Below, one piece after another: positions 15,548 to 24,080 of a stretch of 64,000 nt of DNA. Location: positions 121,780 to 185,779 of the forward strand of contig SCMY01000015.1 of the NCBI GenBank assembly GCA_005502805.1, read 5' to 3'. How positions within the stretch are numbered: position 1 is the stretch's first letter; each line of letters begins with the position of its first letter. Both the position numbers and the translations under genes were made by a program. This stretch comes from Rhizobiales bacterium 2SD. Its GTDB lineage: Bacteria; Pseudomonadota; Alphaproteobacteria; Rhizobiales; Beijerinckiaceae. The notes below the pieces were generated by a model that worked only from the letters and a program-made list of their open reading frames with translations, did no database searches and was not told where the DNA came from.

Positions 15548-16546
15548 TCACTCCCCCGCCGCGATCTGCGCCTCGACCTCGGCCGGGTCGAAGTCGTAGC
15601 GGCGCGAGCAGAACTCGCAGGTGACGCCGAGCGTGCCGTCATCGGCGATCATCGCCTTGCGATCATCGGCCGAGAAGCCCTTGAGCATGCCCAGCACGCG
15701 CTCGCGCGAGCAGCGGCAGGCCTCGTGCACCGCGACCGGCTCGAAGACATGGGCGCCGCGTTCATGGAAGAGCCGGTAAAGCAGTTGCTCGCTCTCCAGC
15801 AGCGGATCGAGCAATTCATGATGCTCGATCGTCCCGACCAGCGAGCGCGCCTCGGCCCAGGCGTCGTCGCTGATGCCGTCATCGTCGCCGGCCGCGAGGA
15901 TCTCGTGCCCCTCCGGCGCATCGCCGGGATGGAGATCGGCTGCGCGCAGGCGTTCCGGCGAGGTCGGCATGAACTGGACGATCAGGCCGCCGGCGCGCCA
16001 GGCGAGGCCGCTGCCGGTCAGGACCGTGCCGACGCCGAGGCGGATACGGCTCGGGATCTGCTCGGACTGGCGGAAATACTGGTGGCCGGCCTCTTCCAGG
16101 CTCTGGCCGTCGAGCGCGACGATGCCCTGATAGCGCGTCGCGTCGGTGCCCTGGTCGACGGTCATGGCGAGATGGCCCTTGCCGAGCAGTTCGCCGGTCG
16201 AGACCGCATTCGCGTCGATCGCCGCCGCCAGCCGGTCGGCGTCGTAGCGGGCCATGGCGCGGTAGCAGTCGGGCGCGTTGAAATCAACGACCAGCATCGA
16301 GATCGGCCCGTCGCTCTTGGTCTGGAGCTGGAACCGCCCCTCGCCTTTCAGCGTCGTGCCGAGCATGACCGTCAGAGCCGCCGCCTCGGCTAGAACGCGT
16401 GCGACCGGCTCTGGGTAATGGTGCCGTTCGAGGACCTGGTCGAGCGAGGGGCCGAGCCTGACGACCCGGCCGCGCACGTCGAGCGCCGGCACGGTGAAGG
16501 GCAGCACCCGGTCGTCGGGCGCGCCCACTGGCGAGGCTTCAGCCAT
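15548..16546 (-). CDS. hslO: Hsp33 redox-regulated chaperone
   Basis: A 332-residue holdase chaperone activated by oxidation. The C-terminal zinc and redox switch is intact: CRC at about residue 277 and CEFC at about residue 310. The start at 16546 (MAEASPVGAPDDRVLPF) overlaps the argF stop by one base in an ATGA arrangement, so translation is coupled to the arginine gene. The long frame upstream of that start is the shadow of argF. The gene ends facing a long palindromic repeat. Confidence 0.95.
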   Translation of the reverse strand: MAEASPVGAPDDRVLPFTVPALDVRGRVVRLGPSLDQVLERHHYPEPVARVLAEAAALTVMLGTTLKGEGRFQLQTKSDGPISMLVVDFNAPDCYRAMARYDADRLAAAIDANAVSTGELLGKGHLAMTVDQGTDATRYQGIVALDGQSLEEAGHQYFRQSEQIPSRIRLGVGTVLTGSGLAWRAGGLIVQFMPTSPERLRAADLHPGDAPEGHEILAAGDDDGISDDAWAEARSLVGTIEHHELLDPLLESEQLLYRLFHERGAHVFEPVAVHEACRCSRERVLGMLKGFSADDRKAMIADDGTLGVTCEFCSRRYDFDPAEVEAQIAAGE

Positions 16547-17475
16547 CAGGCCGCCACTCCGCCGAAGCACCAGGCCAGGATGCCCTTCTGGGCATGCAGC
16601 CGGTTCTCGGCCTCGTCGAAGACGGCCGATTGCGGCCCGTCCATGACCTGGTCGGTCACTTCCTCGCCGCGCGAGGCCGGCAGGCAATGCATGAAGATCG
16701 CATCCTTCTCGGCGCGGCCGAGCAGGCGCTCATCGACCTGATAGGGCCGCAGCAGATTGTGGCGCGTGCCTTCCTCGTCACCCATCGAGACCCAGCAATC
16801 GGTGATGACGCAGTCGGCGCCCTCGACCGCGGCCTCGGGCCGGGTGGTCAACTGCAGCTTCGCGCCTTGCTTGCGGGCCCAGTCGAGCAGCGCCGGCGGA
16901 GGGCTGAGCTCCTCGGGCGTGGCGATGGCGAGCTCGAAATCGAGCCGGCCGGCGGCGTGGACCCAGGAGGTCAGGACGTTGTTGGTGTCGCCGGTCCAGG
17001 CGATGCGCTTGCCCTTGATCGAGCCCTTGCGCTCCTCGAAGGTCATGACATCGGCCATGACCTGGCAGGGATGCTGGCGCTTGGTCAGGCCGTTGATCAC
17101 CGGCACGGTGGCGTATTTCGCCATCTCGACCACGGAATCATGGTCGAGCATGCGGATCATGATCGCATCGACATAGCGCGACAGCACGCGGGCGGTGTCG
17201 GCGATGGTCTCGCGCTCGCCGAGCTCGATCTCCTGGCCGGTCACCATCATCGGCGAGCCGCCGAGCTCACGGATGCCGACGTCGAAGGAGACGCGGGTCC
17301 GCAGCGAGGGCTGCTCGAAGATCATGGCGATGACCTTGCCCTCGAGCAAGCGGTCGCTGGCGGCCGCGGGCGTACGCCGCCGGGCCTTGATCTCCTCGCC
17401 GGCCTTGAGGATGGACCTCAGTTCGCCGGCGGAGAAATCCGAAAGATCGAGAAAGTGGCGCGTCGCAGACATCAT
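16546..17475 (-). CDS. argF: ornithine carbamoyltransferase
   Basis: A 309-residue enzyme that condenses ornithine with carbamoyl phosphate to citrulline. Carbamoyl-phosphate-binding SLRTR (about residue 57), the KRQHPCQ stretch (HPCQ motif) and the catalytic HCLPA near the C-terminus are present. The start is one of two adjacent ATG codons; the first, at 17475, has GGCGGAG upstream and lies 2 bases after the argD stop. It is the middle gene of argD-argF-hslO on the minus strand, an arrangement widespread in rhizobia. Confidence 0.96.
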   Translation of the reverse strand: MMSATRHFLDLSDFSAGELRSILKAGEEIKARRRTPAAASDRLLEGKVIAMIFEQPSLRTRVSFDVGIRELGGSPMMVTGQEIELGERETIADTARVLSRYVDAIMIRMLDHDSVVEMAKYATVPVINGLTKRQHPCQVMADVMTFEERKGSIKGKRIAWTGDTNNVLTSWVHAAGRLDFELAIATPEELSPPPALLDWARKQGAKLQLTTRPEAAVEGADCVITDCWVSMGDEEGTRHNLLRPYQVDERLLGRAEKDAIFMHCLPASRGEEVTDQVMDGPQSAVFDEAENRLHAQKGILAWCFGGVAA

Positions 17476-17477
17476 GT

Positions 17478-18689
17478 TCACTCCGCCGCCGGCCGGGCGA
17501 GTTCCGCCTCGACCGCACCTGCCGCCTTGTCCAGCCGCGCCACCGCCTCGGCTACTTCGCTCTCGCCGATGATCAGGGGCGGCAGCAAACGCACGACATT
17601 GTCGCCGGCCGCGACCACGAGCAGGCCGGCCGCACGGGCCTGAGCGACGAAATCGGTGTTCGGGGTCTTGAGCTTGAGGCCGAGCATCAGCCCCTCGCCA
17701 CGGATCTCCTCGATCACCTGGGGGTGCTGGTCCTTGAGCTGGGCCAGCGACTGGCGCAGGCGCAGCGCCGTCTTCTGGACATGGTCGAGGAAGCCCGGCG
17801 CCAGGATGACGTCGAGCACGGCGTTGCCGACCGCCATGGCGAGCGGGTTGCCGCCGAAGGTGGTGCCGTGAGTGCCGAGCGTCATGCCGGAGGCCGCCTC
17901 CTCGGTGGCCAGGCACGCGCCCATCGGGAAGCCGCCACCAATGCCCTTGGCGATCGACATGATGTCGGGGGCGACGCCATTGAGCTCATAGGCGAAGAAC
18001 TTGCCGGTGCGGCCGACGCCGGTCTGGATCTCGTCGAAGACCAGCATGAGGCCGTGCTCGTCGCAAAGCTCGCGCAGGCGCTTCAGGAAGCGCATCGGCA
18101 CCAGACGCAAGCCTCCTTCGCCCTGGATGGGCTCGATCATCAGCGCCGCGGTCTCCGGCCCGATCGCGGCCTTCAGCGCCGCCTCGTCGTCGAAGGGCAC
18201 CTGGTCGAAGCCGTCGACCTTCGGGCCGAAGCCGTCGATGTATTTCTGCTGGCCGCCGGCGGCGATGGTCGCGAGGGTGCGGCCATGGAAGGCGCCCTCG
18301 AAGGTGACGATCCGGTAGCGCTCGGGATGCCCCTTCGCGGCGTGGTACTTCCGCGCCATCTTGATCGCGCACTCGTTCGCCTCGGCGCCCGAATTGGTGA
18401 AGAAGACGCGCTCGGCGAAGGTCGCCTCGCAGAGCCGGCGGGCGAGCTTCTCGCCCTCGGGCATCGAGTAGAGGTTCGAGGTGTGCCAGATGCGCTGGGC
18501 TTGGGCAGTCAGCGCCTCGACCAGATGCGGATGGGCATGACCGAGCGAATTGACGGCGATGCCGGCGCCGAAATCGAGAAAACGCTGGCCGTCGACGGTG
18601 ATCGCCCAGGCGCCTTCGCCGCGCTCGAGCGCGATCGGGGCACGGGCATAGGTCGGCAGGAGAACGGAAGAAGCGGAAGCGGTGCTCAT
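17478..18689 (-). CDS. argD: acetylornithine aminotransferase
   Basis: A 403-residue PLP-dependent class III aminotransferase that makes N-acetylornithine from N-acetylglutamate semialdehyde. Motifs are NSGAEANECAIKMAR for the phosphate site, FHGRTLA, VFDEIQTGVGRTG with the PLP-pyridine aspartate, and SIAKGIGGGFPMG with the Schiff-base lysine at about residue 247. The start MSTASASSVLLPTYAR at 18689 fits the family. It is the first gene of the argD-argF-hslO operon. The promoter must lie in the 545-base gap shared with gcrA. Confidence 0.96.
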   Translation of the reverse strand: MSTASASSVLLPTYARAPIALERGEGAWAITVDGQRFLDFGAGIAVNSLGHAHPHLVEALTAQAQRIWHTSNLYSMPEGEKLARRLCEATFAERVFFTNSGAEANECAIKMARKYHAAKGHPERYRIVTFEGAFHGRTLATIAAGGQQKYIDGFGPKVDGFDQVPFDDEAALKAAIGPETAALMIEPIQGEGGLRLVPMRFLKRLRELCDEHGLMLVFDEIQTGVGRTGKFFAYELNGVAPDIMSIAKGIGGGFPMGACLATEEAASGMTLGTHGTTFGGNPLAMAVGNAVLDVILAPGFLDHVQKTALRLRQSLAQLKDQHPQVIEEIRGEGLMLGLKLKTPNTDFVAQARAAGLLVVAAGDNVVRLLPPLIIGESEVAEAVARLDKAAGAVEAELARPAAE

Positions 18690-19234
18690 GGAGCAAAATC
18701 CTTGCGGCGAGACAGGAGGGTAGCGCGGAATCTCGGGCCGGGAACGGCAGGGTGGGACGCAAGGCGGCATGATGCCGGCACGATGCGACCCGCCGGCGAC
18801 ATTATCGTCGCTGGCCGTTCCCGCCGTCTCGTCGCGCGTCAAGCCGCATCGAAGGAAAATCCCGATCGCTCAAAAACATAAGCGCCGCCCTTGGGGGCGG
18901 CTGCGTTACGCGACTATGCAAAACCGGCCCGGCCCTGTCAATTGCGGCAGCCCTTACGGCAGCGTTGCCGATTGGACTCACTCACGCGTCATCTGCGGCG
19001 ATTGGCTGGGGAAAAGCCGAATTAGGATTCGGCGACTCTTGTGGCCGAGTCAGGCCATCTTGTATGGTCCTCTTCGTCAGATACGACATCTCGTGCGGCG
19101 TCTCCAGTATCGTCAGTTCCGGGCGTAACGGCTTCCGTTTAGCGACGGGCGCTGCCGGTATCGGATTCCGCCATGATCTCTCCCTATGCCTCGCCGGCTT
19201 GCTGGCGGGACATGACGAAGACAGGTGCAACTCC
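18690..19234. other. 545-base intergenic region between argD and gcrA
   Basis: Both flanking genes start here and diverge. The open frames inside lack ribosome binding sites and recognisable protein features. A hairpin is visible, GCCGCCC (18884-18890) with GGGCGGC (18895-18901), without a T-run. The half nearer gcrA carries five GANTC sites. The length and structure leave room for a small RNA or a long leader, but I see no direct evidence for one. Confidence 0.55.
18975..19168. promoter_or_regulatory. cluster of five GANTC (CcrM methylation) sites upstream of gcrA
   Basis: GACTC at 18975, GATTC at 19026, GACTC at 19034, GAGTC at 19047 and GATTC at 19164: five GANTC sites in 194 bases, three of them within 26 bases. 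In alphaproteobacteria CcrM methylates GANTC, and GcrA recruits RNA polymerase to promoters carrying such sites. The density and the position in front of gcrA itself suggest methylation-dependent control of this gene. The sites are read directly; the regulation is inferred. Confidence 0.6.
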
Positions 19235-19783
19235 ATGACCGAAGCCGGAGCCTGGACCGACGAACGCGTCGAACTGCTCAAGAAGCTCTGGAATGACGGC
19301 CTGAGCGCGAGCCAGATCGCCGCCGAACTCGGCAATGTCACGCGCAACGCCGTCATCGGGAAGGTCCATCGCCTTGGCCTGTCGGGCCGGGCCAAGAGCC
19401 CCGGTTCGGCCACGCCGCGCCCGCGCAAGCCGGCGGCGCGCCCACCGAGCCACCCGGCCGGACATCAGAACGGCGGCGCCGGGCTGACCCGCGGCAACAC
19501 CGCGCTGGCTCCGCAGTTCGCGCCGCAGATCGAGGCCGAAGCGCAAGTCGAGCGCGAGCCGGCTCCATCCGAGGACGTGGTGGTGCCGTTCTCGGAGCGG
19601 GTCACGATCATGGATCTGCGCGAATATATGTGCCGTTGGCCGATGGGCGATCCGACCTCGCCGGAGTTCCGCTTCTGCGGCGGCCGCAGCGCGACCGGCC
19701 TGCCCTATTGCGCCTATCACGCCCGCATCGCCTACCAGCCGGCGGCCGACCGCCGCCGCGACCGCAAGGCCGTCCGCGCCTGA
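19235..19783 (+). CDS. gcrA: GcrA cell cycle regulator
   Basis: A 182-residue sigma70-associated transcription factor of alphaproteobacteria. The N-terminal helix-turn-helix is clear (WTDERVELLKKLWNDGLSAS, then NAVIGKVHRLGLSGR). A proline- and alanine-rich linker follows, and then the C-terminal sigma70-interacting domain with DLREYMCRWPMGDP, FCGGRS and PYCAYHARIAYQP. The start is the ATG at 19235, with AGG nine bases upstream; longer in-frame starts would add non-conserved sequence. GcrA acts with CcrM methylation at GANTC sites, several of which lie upstream here. An intrinsic terminator follows. Confidence 0.97.
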   Translation: MTEAGAWTDERVELLKKLWNDGLSASQIAAELGNVTRNAVIGKVHRLGLSGRAKSPGSATPRPRKPAARPPSHPAGHQNGGAGLTRGNTALAPQFAPQIEAEAQVEREPAPSEDVVVPFSERVTIMDLREYMCRWPMGDPTSPEFRFCGGRSATGLPYCAYHARIAYQPAADRRRDRKAVRA

Positions 19784-19810
19784 GTGGCCGATGCGATCAG
19801 AAACGGAAGA

Positions 19811-19835
19811 GCCGGCCCCCGTGGCCGGCTTTTTT
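19811..19835 (+). terminator. intrinsic terminator of gcrA
   Basis: GCCGGCC (19811-19817) pairs with GGCCGGC (19823-19829) around a 5-base loop, followed at once by TTTTTT. It is 27 bases after the gcrA stop. Confidence 0.92.
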
Positions 19836-19867
19836 CATGGGGTCTCGGAGATGGCCACGCACGGAAA

Positions 19868-20500
19868 TCAGCCTCCGTCGATAGGGGCCTCATCCATCCT
19901 CGCTGCGAGCGCGAGATCCTCTTCGGTCATCTCGATCGCCGTACGTATCGGAACCAGGCCGCGCTCCCGGTAAAGGCGGGCTAGTCCATCCCATTCGGCG
20001 AGGACGATCTTGTAGATGCCGCTGTAGACGAAGGTCCTGGACGCGATCTCGACCGCCGTCTCTCGCCCAAGCAAAGTCGACGTGGCCTCGACCTCCAGCC
20101 AATTCACGATGAGGTGGAGATAGGACGACGCGGCGCTATGCGCACCTTCCGGAAAGGCGACCGGGACCGCAGGATAGCGCGCCTCCAGCTCCTTCCTGAT
20201 GGCGCGCCACCCGGCCGTATGCGCGTGAGAATACCACGTCACATACCAGTGCATCTGCTCGTGGAGGTAGGTCGAGAGCAGGGGCCCCTCGGCTCTGAGC
20301 ATCGTGTTCAGGGTGAGCACGGGATGGCTATGCGGGATTTCTCCCGGCGCGATGCGCATGCGGGTCGCGTACTCGAATGGCCTGAGATCGTGCTCCGCAC
20401 GCAGCTTGTCGAGCAATCCTCGGATTTGCTCCGCTGCTCTTCGGGCCTCCGTCAAATCTATCTCGACATTGTCGGTTGGGAGTCGCATCGCGGGCACCAT
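19868..20500 (-). CDS. hypothetical protein with HExxH zinc-peptidase-like motif
   Basis: A 210-residue soluble protein that I do not recognise by name. The outstanding feature is HEQMH at residues 80-84 in a hydrophobic, aromatic setting (LLSTYLHEQMHWYVTWYSH), the pattern of a zincin active site. A downstream segment, HLIVNWLEVEAT at about 129-140, could supply the third zinc ligand, as in gluzincins. There is no signal peptide, so it should be cytoplasmic. The start could be residue 1 or the methionine at residue 5; neither has a strong ribosome binding site. Transcribed toward the gcrA terminator, alone. The peptidase activity is a prediction. Confidence 0.7.
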   Translation of the reverse strand: MVPAMRLPTDNVEIDLTEARRAAEQIRGLLDKLRAEHDLRPFEYATRMRIAPGEIPHSHPVLTLNTMLRAEGPLLSTYLHEQMHWYVTWYSHAHTAGWRAIRKELEARYPAVPVAFPEGAHSAASSYLHLIVNWLEVEATSTLLGRETAVEIASRTFVYSGIYKIVLAEWDGLARLYRERGLVPIRTAIEMTEEDLALAARMDEAPIDGG

Positions 20501-20562
20501 TCAGGTCGGCGCAGGTCGATTGTGTCCTATGTCCGGAATCAGGCGGCATGTCCGCTTGAGTT

Positions 20563-20880
20563 TCAAAGCAGAAAATGGAAGCCGAAGCCGAGGATCACGA
20601 AGCCCGCCGCCACAACCTGCGCCACGAAGAGTGGCTGCAGCCGCGAGGCCTTTTCGGCGTCATCAGAAGCTTTCTCGGCGCGCGACATGCGGTCCCTGGC
20701 CTTGAACTGCTCAGGCCCGCCATCCCGCTCCAGATCCATCCGCACCGCGATGAAGCCGATCACCAGACCGAGTATGCCGAGCCCGAAGAAGCCGACGAGA
20801 CGGAGCGCGCCATAACCGACGCCGAGCAGCAGCGCGGCTAGAAACGGAAACGCGACATAATCCCATTTGGTGAAGCGCAT
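20563..20880 (-). CDS. small membrane protein, unknown function
   Basis: A 105-residue protein when started at MRFTKWDYVAFPFLAALLLG (20880). Two adjacent hydrophobic helices occupy about residues 8-50, followed by a charged cytoplasmic-looking segment rich in Arg, Lys, Asp and Glu (FKARDRMSRAEKASDDAEKA) and one more hydrophobic helix at the C-terminus (FVAQVVAAGFVILGFGFHFLL). I recognise no family. The upstream part of the reading frame is not membrane-like and overlaps the divergent Nudix gene region, so the shorter start is preferred. Confidence 0.68.
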   Translation of the reverse strand: MRFTKWDYVAFPFLAALLLGVGYGALRLVGFFGLGILGLVIGFIAVRMDLERDGGPEQFKARDRMSRAEKASDDAEKASRLQPLFVAQVVAAGFVILGFGFHFLL

Positions 20881-20959
20881 GGACAGCAATGTGCTGGAAC
20901 CGCTTATGCTCGTCCAGCTGCGCGGTCGCTGGTCAGCCCGAACGGACTGGTGACGGCAC

Positions 20960-21415
20960 ATGACGCATGTCGATCAAGGAGACGAGCGGGTGAGTCCAGT
21001 CGAATATGCCTGTGCACTGCCGATCAGAAGGCAGCGTGTCCTGCTGGGCCTGCGGGCTCCGCATCGGCGAAATCGGCCGTCTTGCTGGGACACCATCGGC
21101 GGCCATGTCGAGCCGGGCGAAGCCGCCGAGGCTGCCCTCGTCCGCGAACTTCAGGAAGAGCTCGGCATTACGCCGACGGGTTTCCACCATGTCGAGACCA
21201 TCGAGACGACCGAGACGGATGGCGTCACGCCCGCGCTTTGGCATCTGTTTGTGGTCGCAGAATGGGCCGGCGGCGAACCCGGGATCGCCAATGACGAGCA
21301 CAGCGAAATCCGCTGGTTCACGTTTGGCGAGGCCGAGGCGCTGACGCCGCTGGCCTCCGAAGCCTATTGCCCGGTTTTCGCCAGGCTGGCCACGGCTTGC
21401 GCACCGCGATCATAG
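20960..21415 (+). CDS. Nudix hydrolase
   Basis: A 151-residue hydrolase of nucleoside diphosphate derivatives. The Nudix box is complete: GGHVEPGEAAEAALVRELQ continuing into EELGI, with the required REL.EELG core. A hydrophobic core precedes it (VLLGLRAPHRR) and conserved-looking WHLFVVAEW follows. The substrate cannot be told from sequence; relatives include MutT-like sanitising enzymes and general NUDIX hydrolases. The ynfA gene follows after a few bases on the same strand. Confidence 0.9.
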   Translation: MTHVDQGDERVSPVEYACALPIRRQRVLLGLRAPHRRNRPSCWDTIGGHVEPGEAAEAALVRELQEELGITPTGFHHVETIETTETDGVTPALWHLFVVAEWAGGEPGIANDEHSEIRWFTFGEAEALTPLASEAYCPVFARLATACAPRS

Positions 21416-21423
21416 GCACCGAC

Positions 21424-21744
21424 ATGGCGACATTCGCGATCTATGCAGGTGCGGCCTTGGCGGAAATCGCTGGCTGCTTCGCCCTCTGGGCCTGGCTGAA
21501 GCTCGACAAGCCGGTCTGGTGGCTGCTCCCCGGGCTCGTCTCTCTCGCGGCCTTCGCCTGGCTGCTGACCCTGGTCGACAGCCCTGCTGCCGGGCGCGCC
21601 TTCGCTGCCTATGGCGGCGTCTACATCATGGCGTCGCTGGCCTGGATGGCGCTGGTCGAGAAGGTCGCGCCGGATCGCTACGATCTGGCGGGTGCGGCTC
21701 TCTGCCTCGCCGGCGCGGCGGTGATCATCGCCGCGCCGCGCTGA
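21424..21744 (+). CDS. YnfA family membrane protein (UPF0060)
   Basis: A 106-residue protein with four predicted membrane helices, started at MATFAIYAGAALAEIAGCFA (21424). The family pattern is clear: AEIAGCFALWAWLK, then AAYGGVYIMASLAWM, then DRYDLAGAALCLAGAAVI. The YnfA family is related to small multidrug resistance-type transporters, but a firm substrate is not established. It lies 8 bases after the Nudix stop and converges on phoB with 9 bases between the stops. Confidence 0.93.
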   Translation: MATFAIYAGAALAEIAGCFALWAWLKLDKPVWWLLPGLVSLAAFAWLLTLVDSPAAGRAFAAYGGVYIMASLAWMALVEKVAPDRYDLAGAALCLAGAAVIIAAPR

Positions 21745-21753
21745 TCGAGGCGC

Positions 21754-22452
21754 TCACCCGCGCGCAAAGGTCTCGTCGAAGGCGTAGCCGGCGCCGCGCA
21801 CCGTGCGCAACGGGTCCTTCGAATTGGCTGGGGTGATCGCCTTGCGCAGGCGCCCGACATGGACGTCGACGGTGCGCTCGTCGATATAGACGTCGCGGCC
21901 CCAGACGGCATCGAGCAATTGCGCCCGCGAATAGACCCGGCCCGGCGCCTGCATCAGGAACTCGAGCAGGCGGAACTCGGTCGGGCCGAGATGCAGCTCG
22001 GCCCCGGCGCGGCGGACACGCCGCGTCGTGCGGTCGAGCTCGAGATCGCCGGCGGCGAGCAAGCCGGCGACATGGCCAGGCTTGGCCCGGCGCAGCAGCG
22101 CCTGGATGCGGGCGATCAGCTCGGGCAGCGAGAACGGCTTGACGACATAGTCGTCGGCGCCGGTGGCGAGCCCGCGCACACGCTCGGTCTCCTCGCCGCG
22201 GGCGGTCAGCATGATGATCGGCACGCGCTCGGTGTCGCGGCGTGTGCGCAGGCGCCGGCAGAGCTCGATGCCGGAGAGCCCGGGCAGCATCCAGTCGAGC
22301 AGGACGAGATCGGGTGTATGGTCGCGCAGATGCAGTTCGGCGTCGTCGCCGCGCGCCACGCTGTCGACCTCGAAGCCCTCGGCCTCAAGATTGTAGCGCA
22401 GCAGCAGGGTGAGCGGCTCCTCGTCCTCGACGATCAGGATGCGTGCGGGCAT
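21754..22452 (-). CDS. phoB: phosphate regulon response regulator PhoB
   Basis: A 232-residue OmpR-family regulator. The receiver domain has EDEEPLT, the phosphoacceptor aspartate in DLVLLDWMLPG at about residue 53 and the TGADDYVVKPF switch region; the C-terminal winged helix holds LGPTEFRLLEFLM and DERTVDVHVGRLRKAI. On phosphate limitation PhoR phosphorylates it and it activates Pho-box promoters, including the one in front of pstS here. It is the last gene of the phoR-pstSCAB-phoU-phoB array. Confidence 0.97.
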   Translation of the reverse strand: MPARILIVEDEEPLTLLLRYNLEAEGFEVDSVARGDDAELHLRDHTPDLVLLDWMLPGLSGIELCRRLRTRRDTERVPIIMLTARGEETERVRGLATGADDYVVKPFSLPELIARIQALLRRAKPGHVAGLLAAGDLELDRTTRRVRRAGAELHLGPTEFRLLEFLMQAPGRVYSRAQLLDAVWGRDVYIDERTVDVHVGRLRKAITPANSKDPLRTVRGAGYAFDETFARG

Positions 22453-22479
22453 GTCAGGGTCCGTTCAAGCCCCGCCGGT

Positions 22480-23202
22480 TCAGCCATTGGCCGCCGGCAG
22501 GTCGACGAGGATGTTGGTGGTGTCGAGCTTCGGCCGGTTCTCGTCCATGGACTGGCCGGTGACGAGATAATGGATGGTCTCGGCGATGTTGGTGGTGTGG
22601 TCGCCGATGCGCTCGACGTTCTTGGCGCAGAACAGCAGGTGCGTGCAGAAGGTGATGTTGCGCGGGTCCTCCATCATATAGGTCAGGAGTTCGCGGAACA
22701 GCGAGGTGTAGAGCGCGTCGATCTCGTCGTCGCGGCGCCAGACCTCCATCGCCTTCTGCTCGTTGCTGGCGGCGTAGGCGTCGAGCACGTCCTTGAGCTG
22801 GGCCTGGACCAGGCGGCTCATATGCTCGAGGCCGACGACGGCGCGATGCGGCGGCGAGAACTGGCCGGAAATCGCGACAGCGCGCTTGGCGATGTTCTTG
22901 GCGAGGTCGCCGACGCGCTCGATATCGGCGGCGATGCGGATCGCCGAGATCAGCTCGCGCAGATCGTTGGCGAGCGGCTGGCGGCGGGCGATGGTCAGCA
23001 CCGCCTTCTCCTCGACCTCGCGCTGGAGATTGTCGAGGCGCTGGTCGGCGCTGATGATCTTCTGGGCGAGCGCGGTGTCGCGGCGAACCAGCGCCACGGT
23101 GGAGTCACCGAGCATGCGCTCGGACATGCCGCCCATCTCGGCGATGCTGCGGCGCAAGCCTTCGAGATCGGCGTCGTAGGAGCGGACGATATGGTCGGAC
23201 AT
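22480..23202 (-). CDS. phoU: phosphate signalling protein PhoU
   Basis: A 240-residue all-helical protein with the tandem PhoU domain repeat; the metal-binding E/DxxxD motifs lie in VGDLAKNIAKRAV and ERIGDHTTNIAETI. It couples the PstSCAB transporter to PhoR and keeps the Pho regulon off when phosphate is plentiful. AAGGA precedes the ATG. The gene lies 37 bases after the pstB stop and 27 bases before phoB. Confidence 0.97.
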   Translation of the reverse strand: MSDHIVRSYDADLEGLRRSIAEMGGMSERMLGDSTVALVRRDTALAQKIISADQRLDNLQREVEEKAVLTIARRQPLANDLRELISAIRIAADIERVGDLAKNIAKRAVAISGQFSPPHRAVVGLEHMSRLVQAQLKDVLDAYAASNEQKAMEVWRRDDEIDALYTSLFRELLTYMMEDPRNITFCTHLLFCAKNVERIGDHTTNIAETIHYLVTGQSMDENRPKLDTTNILVDLPAANG

Positions 23203-23239
23203 CGGGCGTATCCTTCGGGGGCTGGCGGACGCTGAGGTG

Positions 23240-24046
23240 TCAGCCGAAACGGCCGGTGACGTAGTCCTGCGTCTGCTTCTTGTGCGGGTTCATGAAGATG
23301 GTGTTGGTGGCGTCGAACTCGATGACCTCACCGAGATACATGAAGGCGGTATACTGCGAGATGCGCGCCGCCTGCTGCATGTTGTGGGTGACGATGACGA
23401 TGGTGAAGTCGCTCTTCAGCTGCTCGAGCAGGTCCTCGATCTTGCCGGTCGAGATCGGGTCGAGCGCCGAGGTCGGCTCGTCGAACAGGATGACCTCGGG
23501 CTTCTGCGCGATGGTGCGGGCGATGCACAGGCGCTGCTGCTGGCCGCCGGACAGGCCCATGCCGGAGCTCTTCAGCTTGTCCTTGACCTCGTCCCAGAGC
23601 GCGGCGCGGCGCAGCGCGCCCTCGACGCGATCGTCGAGCTCCGACTTCGGCGGCTTCTCGTAGAGGCGGATGCCGAAGGCGACGTTGTCGTAGATCGACA
23701 TCGGGAACGGCGTCGGCTTCTGGAAGACCATGCCGATGCGCGAGCGCAATTCGTTCACGTCGACATTGTTGGAGATGATGTTGCGGCCGTCGAGCAGGAT
23801 CTCGCCGGTGGCCTTCTGCTCGGGATAGAGCGAGTAGATGCGGTTGAAGATGCGCAGCAGGGTCGACTTGCCGCAGCCCGAGGGGCCGATCAGCGCGGTG
23901 ACGTGCCGGTCGCGGAAATCGAGATTGATGTTCTTCAGCGCCTTGTGCTCGCCGTAGTAGAAATCGAGGTTCTTGACGGCGATGCGGACGGGAGCCTCGG
24001 CATCCAGCGTCTGCGGGCTCAGTTCGAGGGTCGAGAGCATCTGCAT
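23240..24046 (-). CDS. pstB: phosphate ABC transporter ATP-binding protein
   Basis: A 268-residue ATPase of the high-affinity phosphate importer. Walker A GPSGCGKSTLLR, the PstB-typical YSLYPEQKATGEI and FQKPTPFPMSIYDN stretches, signature LSGGQQQRLCIAR, Walker B VILFDEPTSALDP and the switch histidine in VTHNMQQA are all intact. GGAAGGACC precedes the first ATG. Confidence 0.98.
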   Translation of the reverse strand: MQMLSTLELSPQTLDAEAPVRIAVKNLDFYYGEHKALKNINLDFRDRHVTALIGPSGCGKSTLLRIFNRIYSLYPEQKATGEILLDGRNIISNNVDVNELRSRIGMVFQKPTPFPMSIYDNVAFGIRLYEKPPKSELDDRVEGALRRAALWDEVKDKLKSSGMGLSGGQQQRLCIARTIAQKPEVILFDEPTSALDPISTGKIEDLLEQLKSDFTIVIVTHNMQQAARISQYTAFMYLGEVIEFDATNTIFMNPHKKQTQDYVTGRFG

Positions 24047-24080
24047 GGTCCTTCCGATCGGACGCTGTTCAGGTCTGAGT

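Noticed and set aside
18884..18901. hairpin GCCGCCC/GGGCGGC as a terminator
   Set aside because: No T-run on either side and both neighbouring genes diverge from here, so there is no transcript for it to end.
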